This document shows, in pieces, positions 11,434 to 23,271 of a stretch of DNA of 64,000 nucleotides. Made by a program: the position numbers and the translations under genes. Below the pieces are notes generated by a model, which was given only the letters and a program-made list of their open reading frames with translations, was not told the origin of the DNA and did not search any database. Every line of letters begins with the position of its first letter. Within the stretch, counting starts at the first letter, position 1. Source of the DNA: Angiostrongylus vasorum (lineage: Eukaryota > Nematoda > Chromadorea > Rhabditida > Metastrongylidae); the NCBI GenBank assembly GCA_018806985.1, contig JADANN010000437.1:2382501-2446500 (forward strand). The letters run 5' to 3'.

Positions 11434-12243
11434 AACATAATCTTTAACAAGTTTTTAATAACGTGATGTAAAAATCGGCCTCTGAAATAGTCCTAGTTGC
11501 AAAGCACCAAACCTTCTTTCAATCCACAAAGGCCGGTCGCTACCTGTGGTTAAGGGCTGGGTGCACCATAGTACGGCTCTCTTAAGATTCAAGAGAACAG
11601 TGCTTGATCAGCATCCATCATGTTCCTGTGGAGGAATGATTAATCCTCGAGTTGTAGCGGAATTAACCATAAACGACGCTTGATAGTTTTATGGACAACG
11701 GTTGCAAGATTGTAAAACGAATAATGAAGTGGTTGAGTCGGTCCGCCTGTTATTTGAAAATGGACCAAATTGGTATCCAAACAAGTAATCTGCTAACGAG
11801 TGCTTGAGTACGGTGTACATTAATTTCGCCTTTGTAATGTTTGTCTGTATGTATTTCATAAAAGGATTCCTAAAGAAATTGTTTAATCATATGGTAACCT
11901 GCAAAAATGCGCGCTAAACAAGGTGATGGACACTCGGCGCCATCAAAAGCCCGCTCCCTCAAAAGTGATTGGTCTGTGGCTTGTTAAGCCGGACTAAGAT
12001 GTCCCTATTAGTGAAGTGTTCTCCTTGTAGTAAAGAGGCAAATTATGGTTAGATAAACACTTTAGATTACGGATAATTTATTAAGTTGCTCAGAAGTTTA
12101 TGCGCATTTCGTAATTCCGTCTTCCTTGTAAATGTTTTCGCAAAAATTCATTTTCGAATGTCGTGCTATTGTTTATCAATGTAAAGCAAAAATGCAAAGC
12201 ACATCCGCTTTGTACAATTTAATCGCAATATAAATTCTACTAG
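11434..12243. other. Intergenic, nothing recognised
   Basis: AT-rich; no ORF with splice sites and no family A-D repeat could be supported. Confidence 0.5.
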
Positions 12244-12603
12244 GGGGCGGATAGCGCAGTGGTAGTGATGTCGGTCATCACGAGCATGGTGCTTGTTCGA
12301 TTCCGCCCCGAGCCAACCAAGCCTCTCATCCCTCCGGGGTCAGGAAATTGGTACCGGACCTGTCCGGGAAAAAACACTGTCTACAGTCCAACTGGGAACG
12401 CTCCAGCCCGGCTAACCCAGTGCTCTAATGAGAATCGATTCTACCAGCATTCGACGACATTCAAAATAATATGGAATTCCTCAAGTAGCAGCCAAAGGCA
12501 CACGTAGAATTGGAAAATCTTTGTGGATAGTGGATGCGAGGAAAGGAATCGAATGTGAGAAGTGCTGGGATCCTCACGGTAGATGTGAAGACGGGTCATA
12601 TAA
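12244..12603 (+). repeat. SINE A, intergenic
   Basis: Well-preserved copy: GGCGGATAGCGCAGTGGTAG, TTGTTCGATTCCG, and a tail ending GTGAAGACGGGTCATATAA. Confidence 0.8.
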
Positions 12604-12799
12604 GATGAAAGAGAATAAAAATAAATTATACTTCTATTTTTTACTTTTTTTCAAAGTGTTGGCTGGAGGCTTTCTCAGTGAGTCTCGCGTTATCCGGGCA
12701 CCGGCTTAGTGCGGCAAAATTTTTGGGGAACCCCACTCCTTCGAATTATACTTCTAACAGAATAATTTTCGAATCGGCCGTCATTTAACCTCGGTAGTA

Positions 12800-13125
12800 A
12801 AATAATCAACAAATCAAATGAACCCAGTTAAACTGAGGCTATAGTTATAATTTATAGTTAATTGTGATTATAACTATAGCCTCAGCTTAACTGGGTTCAA
12901 TGCCGATTTGGGCTCCCCAGATCAATCCAGTTGACGGGTGATTGCTGATGGCAAAAGATGATAGAACTAGCTGAGAGATAGGCGAAACGAAGGACCCGCA
13001 TGGTGTGGTGGTGAACGTGTTACTCCCCGGAAAGGACAATAGCGCGTTCGTTCCCCACCATAGGCACCTGCGGTCCAGAGTTTTGCAAATATCTCAGCTT
13101 CGCTGAAGTTGTATTTTGCAGCTTT
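12800..13125 (+). repeat. Family C SINE-like repeat with palindromic end
   Basis: Family C in head-to-tail orientation on the + strand: CATGGTGTGGTGGTGAACGTGTTAC (tRNA-like A-box region), GCGTTCGTTCCCC (B-box-like), then the tail GAGTTTTGCAAATATCTCAGC. Its 5' flank at 12820-12900 is an inverted repeat of the family end (AACCCAGTTAAACTGAGGCTATAG and its complement). Confidence 0.7.
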
Positions 13126-13149
13126 AGTTTCAAACATTTCGTTGTAGCG

Positions 13150-13520
13150 AATTCGATATTGAGGATGAACGAAGTCACGGAGAACGCCGACGATGAATTT
13201 GTTGCTTTGGTGGAAACAAGTACGGCGAAGTGGTAAATTCGTTGTAAGCTCCCAACTGTTTCGGAACGTTTAAGAGATATTTGAAAGGCGAGGAATTTCG
13301 ACAAATAGATGCAGCAAGAATTGGCAGCACTTCGTACAGTCGACTCCTCAAGGGTTGACCGAGATGGAATGCGAAACTCTGCCACACTCACTATACACGC
13401 CCGATCTCCTGTCTAACGACTGTCATTCTTGCAAGCATCTCGGCATTTCTCTGTACCAGAAATGCTTCAGGAACGAGCTCGACGACGAAATATCGTTCAT
13501 GTACTTAATCGTCCTCAGAA
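13150..13520 (+). pseudogene. Mariner-like transposase C-terminal relic
   Basis: At 13355-13500 the frame reads LPHSLYTPDLLSNDCHSCKH followed by LGIS...F, a decayed version of the mariner catalytic block (LPHPxYSPDLxPxDYHLFxxL), in which the last aspartate is the metal ligand. Upstream DNA (13160-13345) is probably part of the same relic but its frames are broken. The element adjoins a reversed family C repeat. Confidence 0.55.
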
Positions 13521-13867
13521 TTCTGGGCTTTTGTGTCATTAGAATAAGTAGATTTGCTTTCTGTTGAGAAAAAAATTAATAAACTCAAATGGCTTTTATT
13601 TCAATTAACACAGTTTGTTTTGGTCTGAGATGACTCCTTTAAAGATAGGCGTGTTAAAGGTGCGTTAAGTACGAACCACTACCGTAAAACTTACCAATTT
13701 TCTACAAGATCTTGTGATCCTTCGAGTTTCCTTAGTTGTTAAGAACCTAACAGCATGTTATTTAATGCCCTCTCGATGTGCGTAAGATTGCTCCAGCACC
13801 CTATTAGAAATATGCTCCACAAATATTAAGGGAAACAAAGTCAGTCCTATTTCTACTGAGCATGTGA

Positions 13868-14222
13868 GCGGTGGGAGGGGGTGGGTAGTGGAACGGCGGT
13901 GAAACCATTCACCACGAGCACGATTCTGGTTCGATCACGCAACGGACTCCCATGCCTCTCATCTCCCCGGGGTGGGCAAATTAGTATCGGATTTGTCTGC
14001 GAAAGGTTCACTCTCTGTAATCAAAGTGGGAACGCTGTAGCCCGTCTATCTTAGGACTCCAGAAAGAATCAACTCGATTAGCATTCAACGGTATTCATGA
14101 CAAATGCAGAATCCCTGAGTAGCACCCGAACCCCTGAGCACGCAAAAAGTTCGAAGATTTTCTAGCAATGCAAGAAGTGCTGAAATCCGTACAGTATACG
14201 TGAAGACGGGTTATCTGAAAAA
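13868..14222 (+). repeat. SINE A, diverged
   Basis: Recognisable by CACCACGAGCACGATTCTGGTTCGATC, GCAAATTAGTATCGGATTTG and GTGAAGACGGGTTATCTGA. Confidence 0.6.
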
Positions 14223-14415
14223 TAAACGGATGGCGTGGGTCAAATGTACATGAGATGACTTCTTTCAAAATTTATGTGAATTTTTGACGCATAATGTAGA
14301 TAAAAGTTAAACTGAGATGACACCTCAAAATGGATTAATTATCGCCAAGACTTTTAACGATCTGACCCAACGCCGTTGTGGGAAAAGCCACCGAAGTGAT
14401 TGATAACTCGTCCTA

Positions 14416-14560
14416 ATGAAATTTTTTTGTGTCGTGTTTTGGCTTGTTATGGCCTTGATGCTGACGACGGCAAGCGCTTGTTCCCTACTGACGAGTCGTA
14501 GTGGCATCATTAACACCTCACTCCCTTTCACTTCTAGGTTGTGCGTTGGAAACCTTCGTC
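14416..14560 (+). CDS. Possible signal-peptide-encoding exon (secreted protein?)
   Basis: The ORF opens with a textbook signal-peptide profile (MKFFCVVFWLVMALMLTTASAC): basic residue, 14 hydrophobic residues and an A-S-A cleavage site. The full frame runs to 15159 (247 codons), but from about 14748 it reads through SINE copies B and A, so only the first part can be a genuine exon. No spliced-leader-type acceptor precedes the ATG, and I could not assign the next exon. Hookworms have many small secreted proteins, but no family is recognised here. Confidence 0.2.
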
Positions 14561-14747
14561 ATCGGAATCTTCCATTAGTTCCTCTCCTTCTAGCAAAAGA
14601 TCTTTTCCCATTATTTTACGTTCAAAAGCTACTACTTCTCTTTAATGAAACAAAGGGTTTCCATTTGGATATCCATTTGTTGAAGGAAGCGTTTCTTAAC
14701 CAAAGTAGCATTGAATTTCGACGTGCACGCCTTTTTATTTTTAAACT

Positions 14748-14997
14748 TTTAGGGTGGCGCAGTGTCCTCGCGCCTATGGTTCACCAAGCCTTCCATCTCC
14801 CCACGGTCGGTAAATTGGTACCAGACTTGTCTGTAAGGATAGCAGCACTGGCTCGGTACATCGGTAGGCCACCGCAAGTCATTGTAAAGGCCAGATATGC
14901 ATTCAATCACCTCCAACGATACTTAATGAAGTTGAATGCATGGCGCATTCCTCAAGGATTGATTAACGCCGAAAGGTTTTTTCTTATTTTTATGGCC
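14748..14997 (+). repeat. SINE B joined to SINE A
   Basis: Starts at AGGGTGGCGCAGTGTCC; the B-box portion is deleted; the body and tail (GGATTGATTAACGCCGAAAGG) are intact. Confidence 0.7.
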
Positions 14998-15235
14998 TGC
15001 TCAGGTGCTTGTTCGACTCCGCCTCGTACCCACCAGCTTCTCATGCATCCGCTGTCCACAAATTTGTGTGAGACTTGTTTAGGGCATGCTCACTTCCTCA
15101 AACTCATAGGTGACACCCTAGCAGGCCATCTCAGAGAGAATCGATCTAACGTGCATTGAACTTGATGACGTTACGAAGACGAAAAACTCCTCAAGCGGCA
15201 GTCGCCGAACCCACGCGGAAAAGCTTCAAAGACCA
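14998..15235 (+). repeat. SINE A, 5'-truncated, abutting SINE B
   Basis: Starts inside the head (GGTGCTTGTTCGACTCCGCC) and continues through GTGTGAGACTTGTTTAGGG to AAAACTCCTCAAGCGGCAG. Confidence 0.55.
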
Positions 15236-15424
15236 ATATTTTTATTTGGCCGGTTGGATTGGAAGGTTGGGCTAGCCTTTTGAATTTGTGATTAACGTCG
15301 TGATTTTTAATTGGTCCTCACCTAAACTTAATTAAGCTTGTATGACTTGCGTGATAAGTTGTTGTTCACGAATCACATTGCACAGCATTTGGTCATATTA
15401 AATACAAAGACACTGATGCTGAGA

Positions 15425-15535
15425 AATACGCAAAACTGGCAACCTCAGCTGGGATTCGAACTTGCGATTATCGTTTCCGGGTTTTGCAGGTTCAAAACCA
15501 TATCACGCTCTGAGTTGTCCTCATTTCTCAGCATC
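15425..15535 (-). repeat. tRNA-like element, third copy, decayed
   Basis: AGCTGGGATTCGAACTTGCG (reversed B-box) and TTCCGGGTTTTGCAGG resemble the other two copies; the A-box end is disrupted. Confidence 0.35.
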
Positions 15536-15952
15536 CTTATGATTGTATTTCACATCGTACTCTGCAAAAAGCCATAACCAGTAAATAAAGGTTAAACATC
15601 GCATTAGTCATGTTGTTCTTCAACACTCCAGCCACAGCATTATGGTTTTCACGATAACCGTAGTGGGCATTGTGAGTGGTCAGTACATGAGCGTTTCTTA
15701 AGCCAGTCAACGATTTAGACTTAATGTTTCGATGAATCGTTATCTTCTAAACGTTAAGATTGATTCCTTGGGTGATGGGCAAATGTATGAATTCACTGAC
15801 AGATTCACGACGATGCTAATTTTTCGATAGTCGGCGATAATCTTTGAAAATGATCTCTCGATCATTAGTGTGGCTTCAAAGTTTTGAACTCTATAGAACT
15901 ATAGAAGAGGACGTAGTCTATCGCATTAATCGCATTTATAATTTCATGTTGA

Positions 15953-16262
15953 AGTGGCTGATAGCACAGTGGTAGTGATGTCCTTCATCACGAGCATGGT
16001 GCTAGTACGATTCCGCACCGGATCAACAAAGCCTCTCATCCCCCAGGGTGGGGAAATTGGTGCCGGACTTGTCTGGGAAAAAAATCACTCTCTGCAATGC
16101 AATTGGGAACGCTCCAGCTCGATGTCTCAGGACTCCAGGGAGAATTGCTCGACCAGCATTTTACGACATTCAAAATGAAATGAAAATTCCTCAAACAGCG
16201 ACCGCAGCTACACCGACAGCCACAGTAAAAAGTTGAAAGGTCTTCGTGGATGATGGATGCTT
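15953..16262 (+). repeat. SINE A
   Basis: GTGGCTGATAGCACAGTGGTAG head, GTACGATTCCG B-box-like segment, CGGACTTGTCTGGGAAAAAA body, truncated after CGTGGATGATGGATG. Confidence 0.75.
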
Positions 16263-16264
16263 CA

Positions 16265-19200
16265 AATAGTCAAAATTTCATGGTGTTGAAACGAGCAAAG
16301 TTTTATATTTCAGACAAACTAAGCAAGAGGTCTAGACTTGAAGGCGGCCATTAGTTTCGCCTGGTGTGACTCCTATAGAGGTCACGTCGCACAGGTGTTA
16401 ATGACCGACTTAATGAGCTTCCTCTGTTACTAGTCGCATTTCTATGCAGAAATCAGTCTCCTTGCAAAGCTATTTCCAAGTCCACGGACTCGTTAGCATG
16501 CAAGCCCACATTTTGTACTTATCATCTACGTTTTTTTACACTTTTTTGAATTAGGTATCGAACCATCATTTCTTGTTCGCATTAGCTGAAATACTGACTG
16601 ATTATTTCAGTTTTCATGCACGAACACAGGGATATTATAACGTTCTCTTTGATATGGAATTGGTATGAACGACGGGATGCACAGGGCTCCGGACTCCGAC
16701 ATTACGGTTGACTTCTTTCTAGGTGGAACGAAATGACCAGCCACACATTTTCGGGTCCATATGACAATGTGCCTTTAAAAGGAAGAAACCCGAGTCGGAA
16801 AAGACTACAGTCATGATCTGCCTTTCCATGAAGAGTGATTTATCAGATGCTTGTGGCAATCGCTCAACTACACATATTTCAAAAAGTTCTATCGGCTTTC
16901 TCTAAAAGGTTGAAGTTTGTATTATGGTGTGTAATAATAAATTCGGATAGAACTCAGCTAGAGCATTTCGACAGTGATTTCATTGCATGGAACCCACACT
17001 CAGAACGTGTAATAGTTCGTAGAAGTCCGTGGGGAGTACAATCTGCCTCTTGATCATCATGTTGTCGACTACGAAACGCGTTTCACATCGTAGAACCGAA
17101 TGCAGTCGTATCAGTACTTGTAGACGAAGAAGTGGATCCGTCTATTTGGGGGACTCCACCTGACTACTTTCGCAACTACTGCACAAGGAACTTTTCCGTC
17201 GATTACTCATTATTGTAATAGGAAAGGGGGGATGGACAAGGTGGCACTGTCTCGCAAAGCTATTTACAACCGTATTCCACCAATTAATGAAATCGCTTGA
17301 TTGGAATGAAGAGGAAGTAAATATTGATAGCAATTTCTCACCAAACCAAACCCTTAATTTGCCGATGACGTCGTCTCAAGGGGTATCTCCAAAGCAGGTT
17401 CTGTAGTTACAAGGATTACGTCTCGCTTTGAATATCCATTGAATAAGCAATACAATCGTCATGAAAAGCGGCATAAGCGCCTCTGGGAGAAGTCGCCAAT
17501 CAAATGAAGGGCCCAAAACTGTAGAACTGGGTGCACATCGGTGTTAGTTAGCAATGCTCTCAGACCTGCACCCAGAAATTGAGAAATGTTGATGACATCG
17601 CAGGCATTTCGAGATTTTTTGCAGGTCTCCTACCTTCCAAACTGCGCAGTTCAGTTCGTTGAAAAATACTATGAATCGAAACAAAAATGGAGTATTTACG
17701 ACGTGTAGAAGGAAAAAAAAGAAAAAAAAAGGGAAAAAGGGTGGATGAAGGGCACTGTAGAATGTAGTCCAAAAAGGATGCATATCTCATCTTTAAAGAG
17801 GATCAATAGACCAGTGAGATATTTCTGCATATGACTGAGAACAATGAGCTATATTCGATTTGAAATCTGATCCAACAATTGCAGAATGAAATCTGGTTTC
17901 CTGTTCGGAGTGGACAACCACCACGAACGACAACCATGAGTGAATGAAACTAATGGAATGTGTGCTACGGTTTGCAGGGCTCGTGAGCACGGCGTCACCA
18001 AATTGTTAAAGTATCCAGCTAAGTACGTCATAGTTAGATACAGCATCAATTTGGTGCCTCAGAAGGGTGAGCAGACTGAAATATGAATTATCTCATAGAA
18101 TCCATCGCCGTGGTGAAGCAATAGGTAACTGTTTAATGCATATTTTTCATATGCAATAACAAGTAACAGTCCACGGGAAAAGTTGGAAAGAGATGCAGTG
18201 CAATGTACGTGCTACCTTCACTGCTAGGACCTCGCCTACGTCGAGTAGACATCCCGATCTCTCTGGGATTTACAGCTTCGTGCCAAACTTGCCTAGGAAG
18301 CTATCCATTCGATGCCAGCCGAACCCTTCATTCAATTTTGGAAAACTTTCGTAGATAACGTATACTACACAACACAAAGAGTAAGAGAACTCGTGAGACC
18401 TGTACAAGATGTGGTGTGTTAAAGAACGGGGAAATGAGCCGGATTTGGCATGATTACCAACTGGTTTTTCAGGCAGCAATCGTTTAGTCGCAATTCTTCT
18501 TGTGATGTAGCGTCGTTCTTGCAATTGAACAACTTGAAAATGAAACCAAGTTCTTCCCAATGTAAAGACTATTAAACACCGCAGAAGTGCTCTAAATTGT
18601 TGACAAAAACAGACGACTGAACAGTAAATAACTCAAACCAACCTTTTTTACCGAACGCTGTTTAATTGTTATTGGTGCTGTGTTCAGTTTTTAAGTACGA
18701 CAGGATTTTTTTTCCCACGATCATTTCTTTCACTAATAAGTTAAACATGGGACTTTCTTTCTCCGGTTTCCGTGCTTCTTCTTGTTATACCCTTTCTTGT
18801 TCTTGGCCATGTCTTTTCTTCTTCTTCTTCTTGTTCTTATTCTTACCCTTATTTTCACGACTTCGTTCATTTAAATTGGCTTCAAAGGTTAATCCACAGC
18901 GCGGATCATTTATAGAAAGAAAAACGGAAACAACAAAAGGATCAGATGTTTCCCGTGAGAGTCATTTGTCATTCAATTGCTCCGGTATTAATAAGGACGT
19001 CCATTTGAAGAAAAAATAAGCCTGCTTCACAAAAACATCTACGGCATTCGCGCATCCGTAATAGCCAGGAGGTGGCCTACTCGCTGACGTTTTTCAAGAA
19101 AAAATTTTAAAAAAATGTAGACAAAAAATTTCTAATTCAAATGACTTGTAGTGTGTTGTATAACCGCTCTGTACAAAGGAGCGTCGCTGGGTGATTATGC

Positions 19201-20155
19201 CTTATTGCGCTCCACTGATGAAGGTCCGGTTCGATGCGAGATGAAGACGTCACATCGAAAATAGGAACAACTGTGGACCATCGACAAGGATTGTCGGCTC
19301 TGATGAAGACGAAGGCGTCGAAACGTTTGCCGAATAAACATCTCTATCAGCCTCGTGTAAGCTCAACAATACAAACACATGTATTATGTTGTGTCCTACA
19401 TAGATAAAAGCTCGTCATTACCATTATGGATAATTTGAACGCGGAATTCTGAAAATATAAAAAAAAACTGGAAGTTTAGTGTTTTTTAATCCGACTGAGT
19501 TTATTTACATAGAATTCTCAGAAGTTGGAATTCTGAAAAAAAACTAGTTAAGCTGAAAGCAAAACTGTTGGGTTGTTCACAAGTTCATGACCGTTTTCGG
19601 TTTTCCGACTTTCGAAGTCGTCCAGCAATGCTTGGTGGATTTCATAGCAGTCGATCACCACTTTTTCCCCAAGCACCAGTGACATTCTGATAATGGATTC
19701 AGAATATTCGTGGGCTGTAGAATACAAGTTGTTCTAGAACCGCTGAGCGTGTGCTTATCACCTTATCAAAAATTTGCTGCTCTATTTTTTGAGCCCCCCA
19801 TCGACAAAATTTGTTGCAAGCTCAAGGATGCGTATTCGAAATTGGATTTCTAAAAGCCGGCAATAAGCCGGGTATAAAAGATAGCAACATTAAGTTGCAA
19901 GAGCTTTCGGAAGTTTTTTCCGTCATTTTCATTTGACTGAGGTATCAAATTCAGAAATTGTTTATGGTTTATTTTAAACAACATACGTGGATGTTGCTTG
20001 TGAATGTAACGGTGTAGGGCATTGGTTAGAAGTACGCTGCAATTTCCATAGTCGTTAGTTTGATCCAGGGTTTCCATCAAACCACGCCCTCCGTCTTTCT
20101 TGAGCCAATATCACCATTAGACTTATCTGCAAAGATAAAGTCGCCAATGTGATTT
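16265..20155. other. Intergenic, mostly featureless
   Basis: Only the PLE-like remnant at 19160-19385 stands out. ORFs at 17544-17790 and 18666-19019 are low-complexity. Confidence 0.45.
19160..19385 (+). repeat. PLE-type terminal repeat remnant
   Basis: Contains CTGATGAAGACGAAGGCGTCGAAACGTTTGCCG (19300-19332), similar in design to the (T/C)GAxGAAGGCG...CGAAACGT ends of the PLEs in this window, but divergent. No coding remnant seen. Confidence 0.3.
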
Positions 20156-20159
20156 CTTG

Positions 20160-20260
20160 GCAGGCTCCCTAAGAATCATTGCATAGGATTCAATCGCCTT
20201 TACGATGCTTAGTGAAAATGATTACATGGCGCATCCCTTAAGAATAGACTGACGTCTAAC
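20160..20260 (+). repeat. SINE B tail fragment
   Basis: TTCAATCGCCTTTACGATGC and ATTACATGGCGCATCCC only. Confidence 0.4.
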
Positions 20261-20529
20261 CAAAAGTAACAACAAAAAACCAACAAAAAAACATTTGGTT
20301 ACTTCGATAGGCTGCCTTAACAAACAATCACGAAGGTCTAGCACATTGACTGACTTTGACGACTATAATTGTCCTGAAGCTGACCATGTTTTTCGTAGAT
20401 CCTATGTGGCACTACAAAGCAGTTCATAATATGTTCACCACAGATAATAGCCAACACACCTCAATCAGTGGAAGGCTGCTGGCTTCTGATTAGCATATGA
20501 CCTGGCTTTGCCTAGAAGCCAGTAACTTC

Positions 20530-20768
20530 TAATGTGGAAGATTGGGCACGTGTGGTGCAGTGGTCGGAAGCGCCCTGCAACACACACGTGGAATCGATCC
20601 CCGCACCCATGGCTCACCAAGCCTTCCATCCCTTCGGGGTCGGCAAATTGGCACACCGCAACTCATTGTAAAGGCAAAATATGCATTCAGTCGCCTCCAA
20701 ACGATGCTTAATGAAGTCGAATGCATGGCGCATCCCTCCGGGATTGATCGACCAAGAGTTTTATCCCG
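20530..20768 (+). repeat. SINE B
   Basis: GCACGTGTGGTGCAGTGGTCGG, GTGGAATCGATCCCC, and the tail; about 50 bp of the central body (the region with GACTTGTCTGGGAGGATAGC) are missing. Confidence 0.75.
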
Positions 20769-20999
20769 TTTTATGAAGATTTACACATCTGGCTGATGCT
20801 TCGGAGAGAATTGTCAGACTTTTTAGTTTGCATATCTTCGTTGAAAGTTGAGCATGCATGTAATTTCGTACATCGATATCCATAAACACTCTTATTTCCA
20901 ACACTAAGTAGGTAGTCACTCTGAAGTTAAATCGATTAAATCGTGGTAAATGAAAGCTTACGACTTACGTCGATCATTGTAGTGCAAAGCTAGTGTAGC

Positions 21000-21275
21000 T
21001 GAATCGTTGGAGGTGGTTTTGCGAAGCATGCGAAGTCTTCCTTTCGTTCAGTCTTTTGTACATGGCTAACCACATCACATCACCCTGGACTGTCGGATTG
21101 GTACTAGACGTATATCAGAGGATAAAATCAGTGACGTGTTAAGCAGGCATACCAATTGGGTTACAGTAGAGCCAAAATACGCGTTCAGTGACTTCGACGA
21201 TGGTAGGAATGGAATCGAACGCGCGTCGCATTCCTCATGGATTGATCAACACCGAATGCATTTTTCTCTGTCGTT
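21000..21275 (+). repeat. SINE B, strongly diverged
   Basis: Order retained: TCGTTGGAGGTGG, ATTGGTACTAGACG, AAAATACGCGTTCAGTGAC and GCGTCGCATTCCTCATGG. Confidence 0.45.
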
Positions 21276-21624
21276 TTAACGCATATTTACCTATTCATTT
21301 AGCTGAGCCTATGTCATATATGGTTTGCTATTTGCTTGTTGAAGCTAATAAACACAATGAAAATCAGCAGAGATAACTGGTCGGTGAATTAACGACGTCA
21401 GACTGCGTCGTCGTGTGGTCAGCTCATCCGCTGGGATTGCTCGCAGATTTTCGCGACCGCTTAGCCGGACGGCTGAGTTGTTGTGCTCCTGCGCTGTGCT
21501 CTTTTTATTTAGATTTTGCATTTTCTCATCAGAAATTGTTGCTTATCCTTCGTTAATTCCTTAAAGATTTTGTGCGGAGAAAAAAGCGTGTTTCATTCAT
21601 GATTTATGCGCATAACTAATGAGT

Positions 21625-21750
21625 TGCTCTGGGTTCAGGATCTACAGCAGCGGTTATAGGATCCCAAGAAATGGGAATGAGTTTGATTGCTCTGGATTCA
21701 GGATCTACAGCAGTGGGCATAAGATCACCCGAAATGAGAATGGGGCTGAT
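21625..21750 (+). repeat. 63-bp tandem duplication, in frame
   Basis: Two copies starting at 21625 and 21688 share GCTCTGGxTTCAGGATCTACAGCAG. In one frame both read CSGFRIYSSG. The surrounding ORF (21619-21879) has no other sign of being a gene. Confidence 0.6.
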
Positions 21751-22140
21751 ATTTCTAATCCGAATTCTCAGGTAGGAGTGTGGTTAAGCCATGGCTTTGG
21801 TCAACAAATAATTAAATACCTTGAACATACTTCTTGTTTCAGACGATTTCCATGTTCCGAGACATTTTTTCCAGTTTGACATGATGGAATAAACCACTCC
21901 TATAACGGACTTCGAGTTCGTTCCCGATTGGCACAACTCATATCATCACCATGAATCATTTTTTTCTTTGAATAACTCCCACTGCCGACTATCTATTAAC
22001 GTCGACAATTTTAACCTTTTTGTTTACTGCCTTCTCTTTTTTAATAGCACGGTATATTGCGAAATATAACTTCAACGAAGCTGAAATATTTGCAAAACTC
22101 TGGACCGCAGGTGCCTATGGTGGGGAACGAACGCGCTATT

Positions 22141-23049
22141 AACCTCGGCATTGATCAAGTAATTCTTCGTATTCTTGTTGAGCAAACATGAGGTGTTATT
22201 TTTATTCTTTATTCACGAACAAACTGACGTTTCGGCGGATTTCGCCTTCCTCAGAGCCTTGAAAGGTCGAGTTGACAGCAATCCATTCGGCCAAACACCT
22301 CCATAATAAAACAGAGAAAACGCTGAACCAAGATTTCAATCACAATGAACACAGCTTTGCACACTCACCGCTTTCTTGAGGTATGACCGTCTATGTGGAA
22401 CGCAAAATTGCATAGTTTGCCCTAATGGTAGAGACGGTGATTGCATGAGCTCGGGTATAGTTTATCTGATCTCCTGTAAGGTGTGCGGAGACGAATACAT
22501 GGGCGAAACGGGCAGACCCCTCTGTGTCCGCATAAAAGAACACCTAGTTGGTAAACGTAAACCAAATACCCCACTAGGCACGCATAGGACCCAGAGACAT
22601 AGCGGGGAGGACTTTGAAGTACGTGTCACGATCCTCGCGAAGCGCGCAAAACTCTCGAGGCGTTCTGGATTAATTACAGAAATCCGAAAATGAACCGTAG
22701 GGAAGAATGCCTCATTATCAAGCGTGATATTGGGCAGTATATAAGGCTGTTATTTTGATGAGAGGGGGCATATTACGCTTCCATGTGAACTCTGTGCGGT
22801 TAGTCTCCTCGAGACATACTCAGTGGAAGCCTCAAAGAAAGCGGTGAGTGTGCAAAGCTGTGTTCAATGTGATTGAAATCTTGGTTCAGCATCTTCTCTG
22901 TTTGGTTATGGAGGTGTTTGGCCGAATGGATTGCTGTCAACTCGACCTTTCGAGGCTCTGAGGAAGGTGAAATCCGCCGAAACGTCAGCTTGTTCGTGAA
23001 TAAAGAATAAAAATAACACCTCGTGTTTGCTTAACAAGAATACGAAGAA
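22141..23049 (+). mobile_element. Penelope-like element fragment E2, inserted in a family C repeat
   Basis: 909 bp with inverted terminal repeats (22141-22260 and about 22935-23049). It is flanked by a 9-bp target duplication CGCGCTATT (22132-22140 and 23050-23058) and splits a family C SINE-like repeat exactly. Internally it is nearly identical to E1, including the cysteine linker and GIY-YIG core (22376-22650). The RT region is absent. Confidence 0.75.
22376..22750 (+). pseudogene. PLE GIY-YIG endonuclease, frameshifted
   Basis: Same ORF as in E1, but about 16 nt are missing near 22640 (between CTCGCG and AAGCGCGC), which shifts the frame; the read-through then stops at 22693. The C-terminal block (AACCGTAGGGAAGAATGCC) is still recognisable in another frame. 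Confidence 0.7.
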
Positions 23050-23271
23050 CGCGCTATTGTCCTTTCCGAGGAGTAACGCGTTCACCACCACACCATGCGG
23101 GTCCTTCTGTTTCGCCTGTCTCTCAGCTAGTTCTATCGATCTTTTCCATCAGCAATCACCCGTCAACGGGACTGATCTGGGGGAGCCTAAATCGGCATTT
23201 TTTTCCGATGCGCCATAGGCACCTGTGGTCCAGAGTTTTGCAAATATCTCAGCTTCATTGAAGTTATTAAC

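Larger units (their letters stand above)
22015..23270 (-). repeat. Family C repeat split by PLE E2
   Basis: The left half is 22015-22140 and the right half resumes at 23050 with the duplicated CGCGCTATT, continuing to about 23205. From 23206 a piece of a second family C copy follows in the opposite direction (CCATAGGCACCTGTGGTCC). Confidence 0.75.

Noticed and set aside
15001..15159. C-terminal part of the 247-codon ORF starting at 14416
   Set aside because: It is read-through of SINE B and SINE A sequence, not a protein domain.
18736..18975. - strand ORF resembling a TGF-beta propeptide end (DPFVVSVFL...) followed by a lysine-rich basic stretch
   Set aside because: An in-frame stop precedes it with no AG acceptor in between, and no cysteine-knot domain follows downstream.
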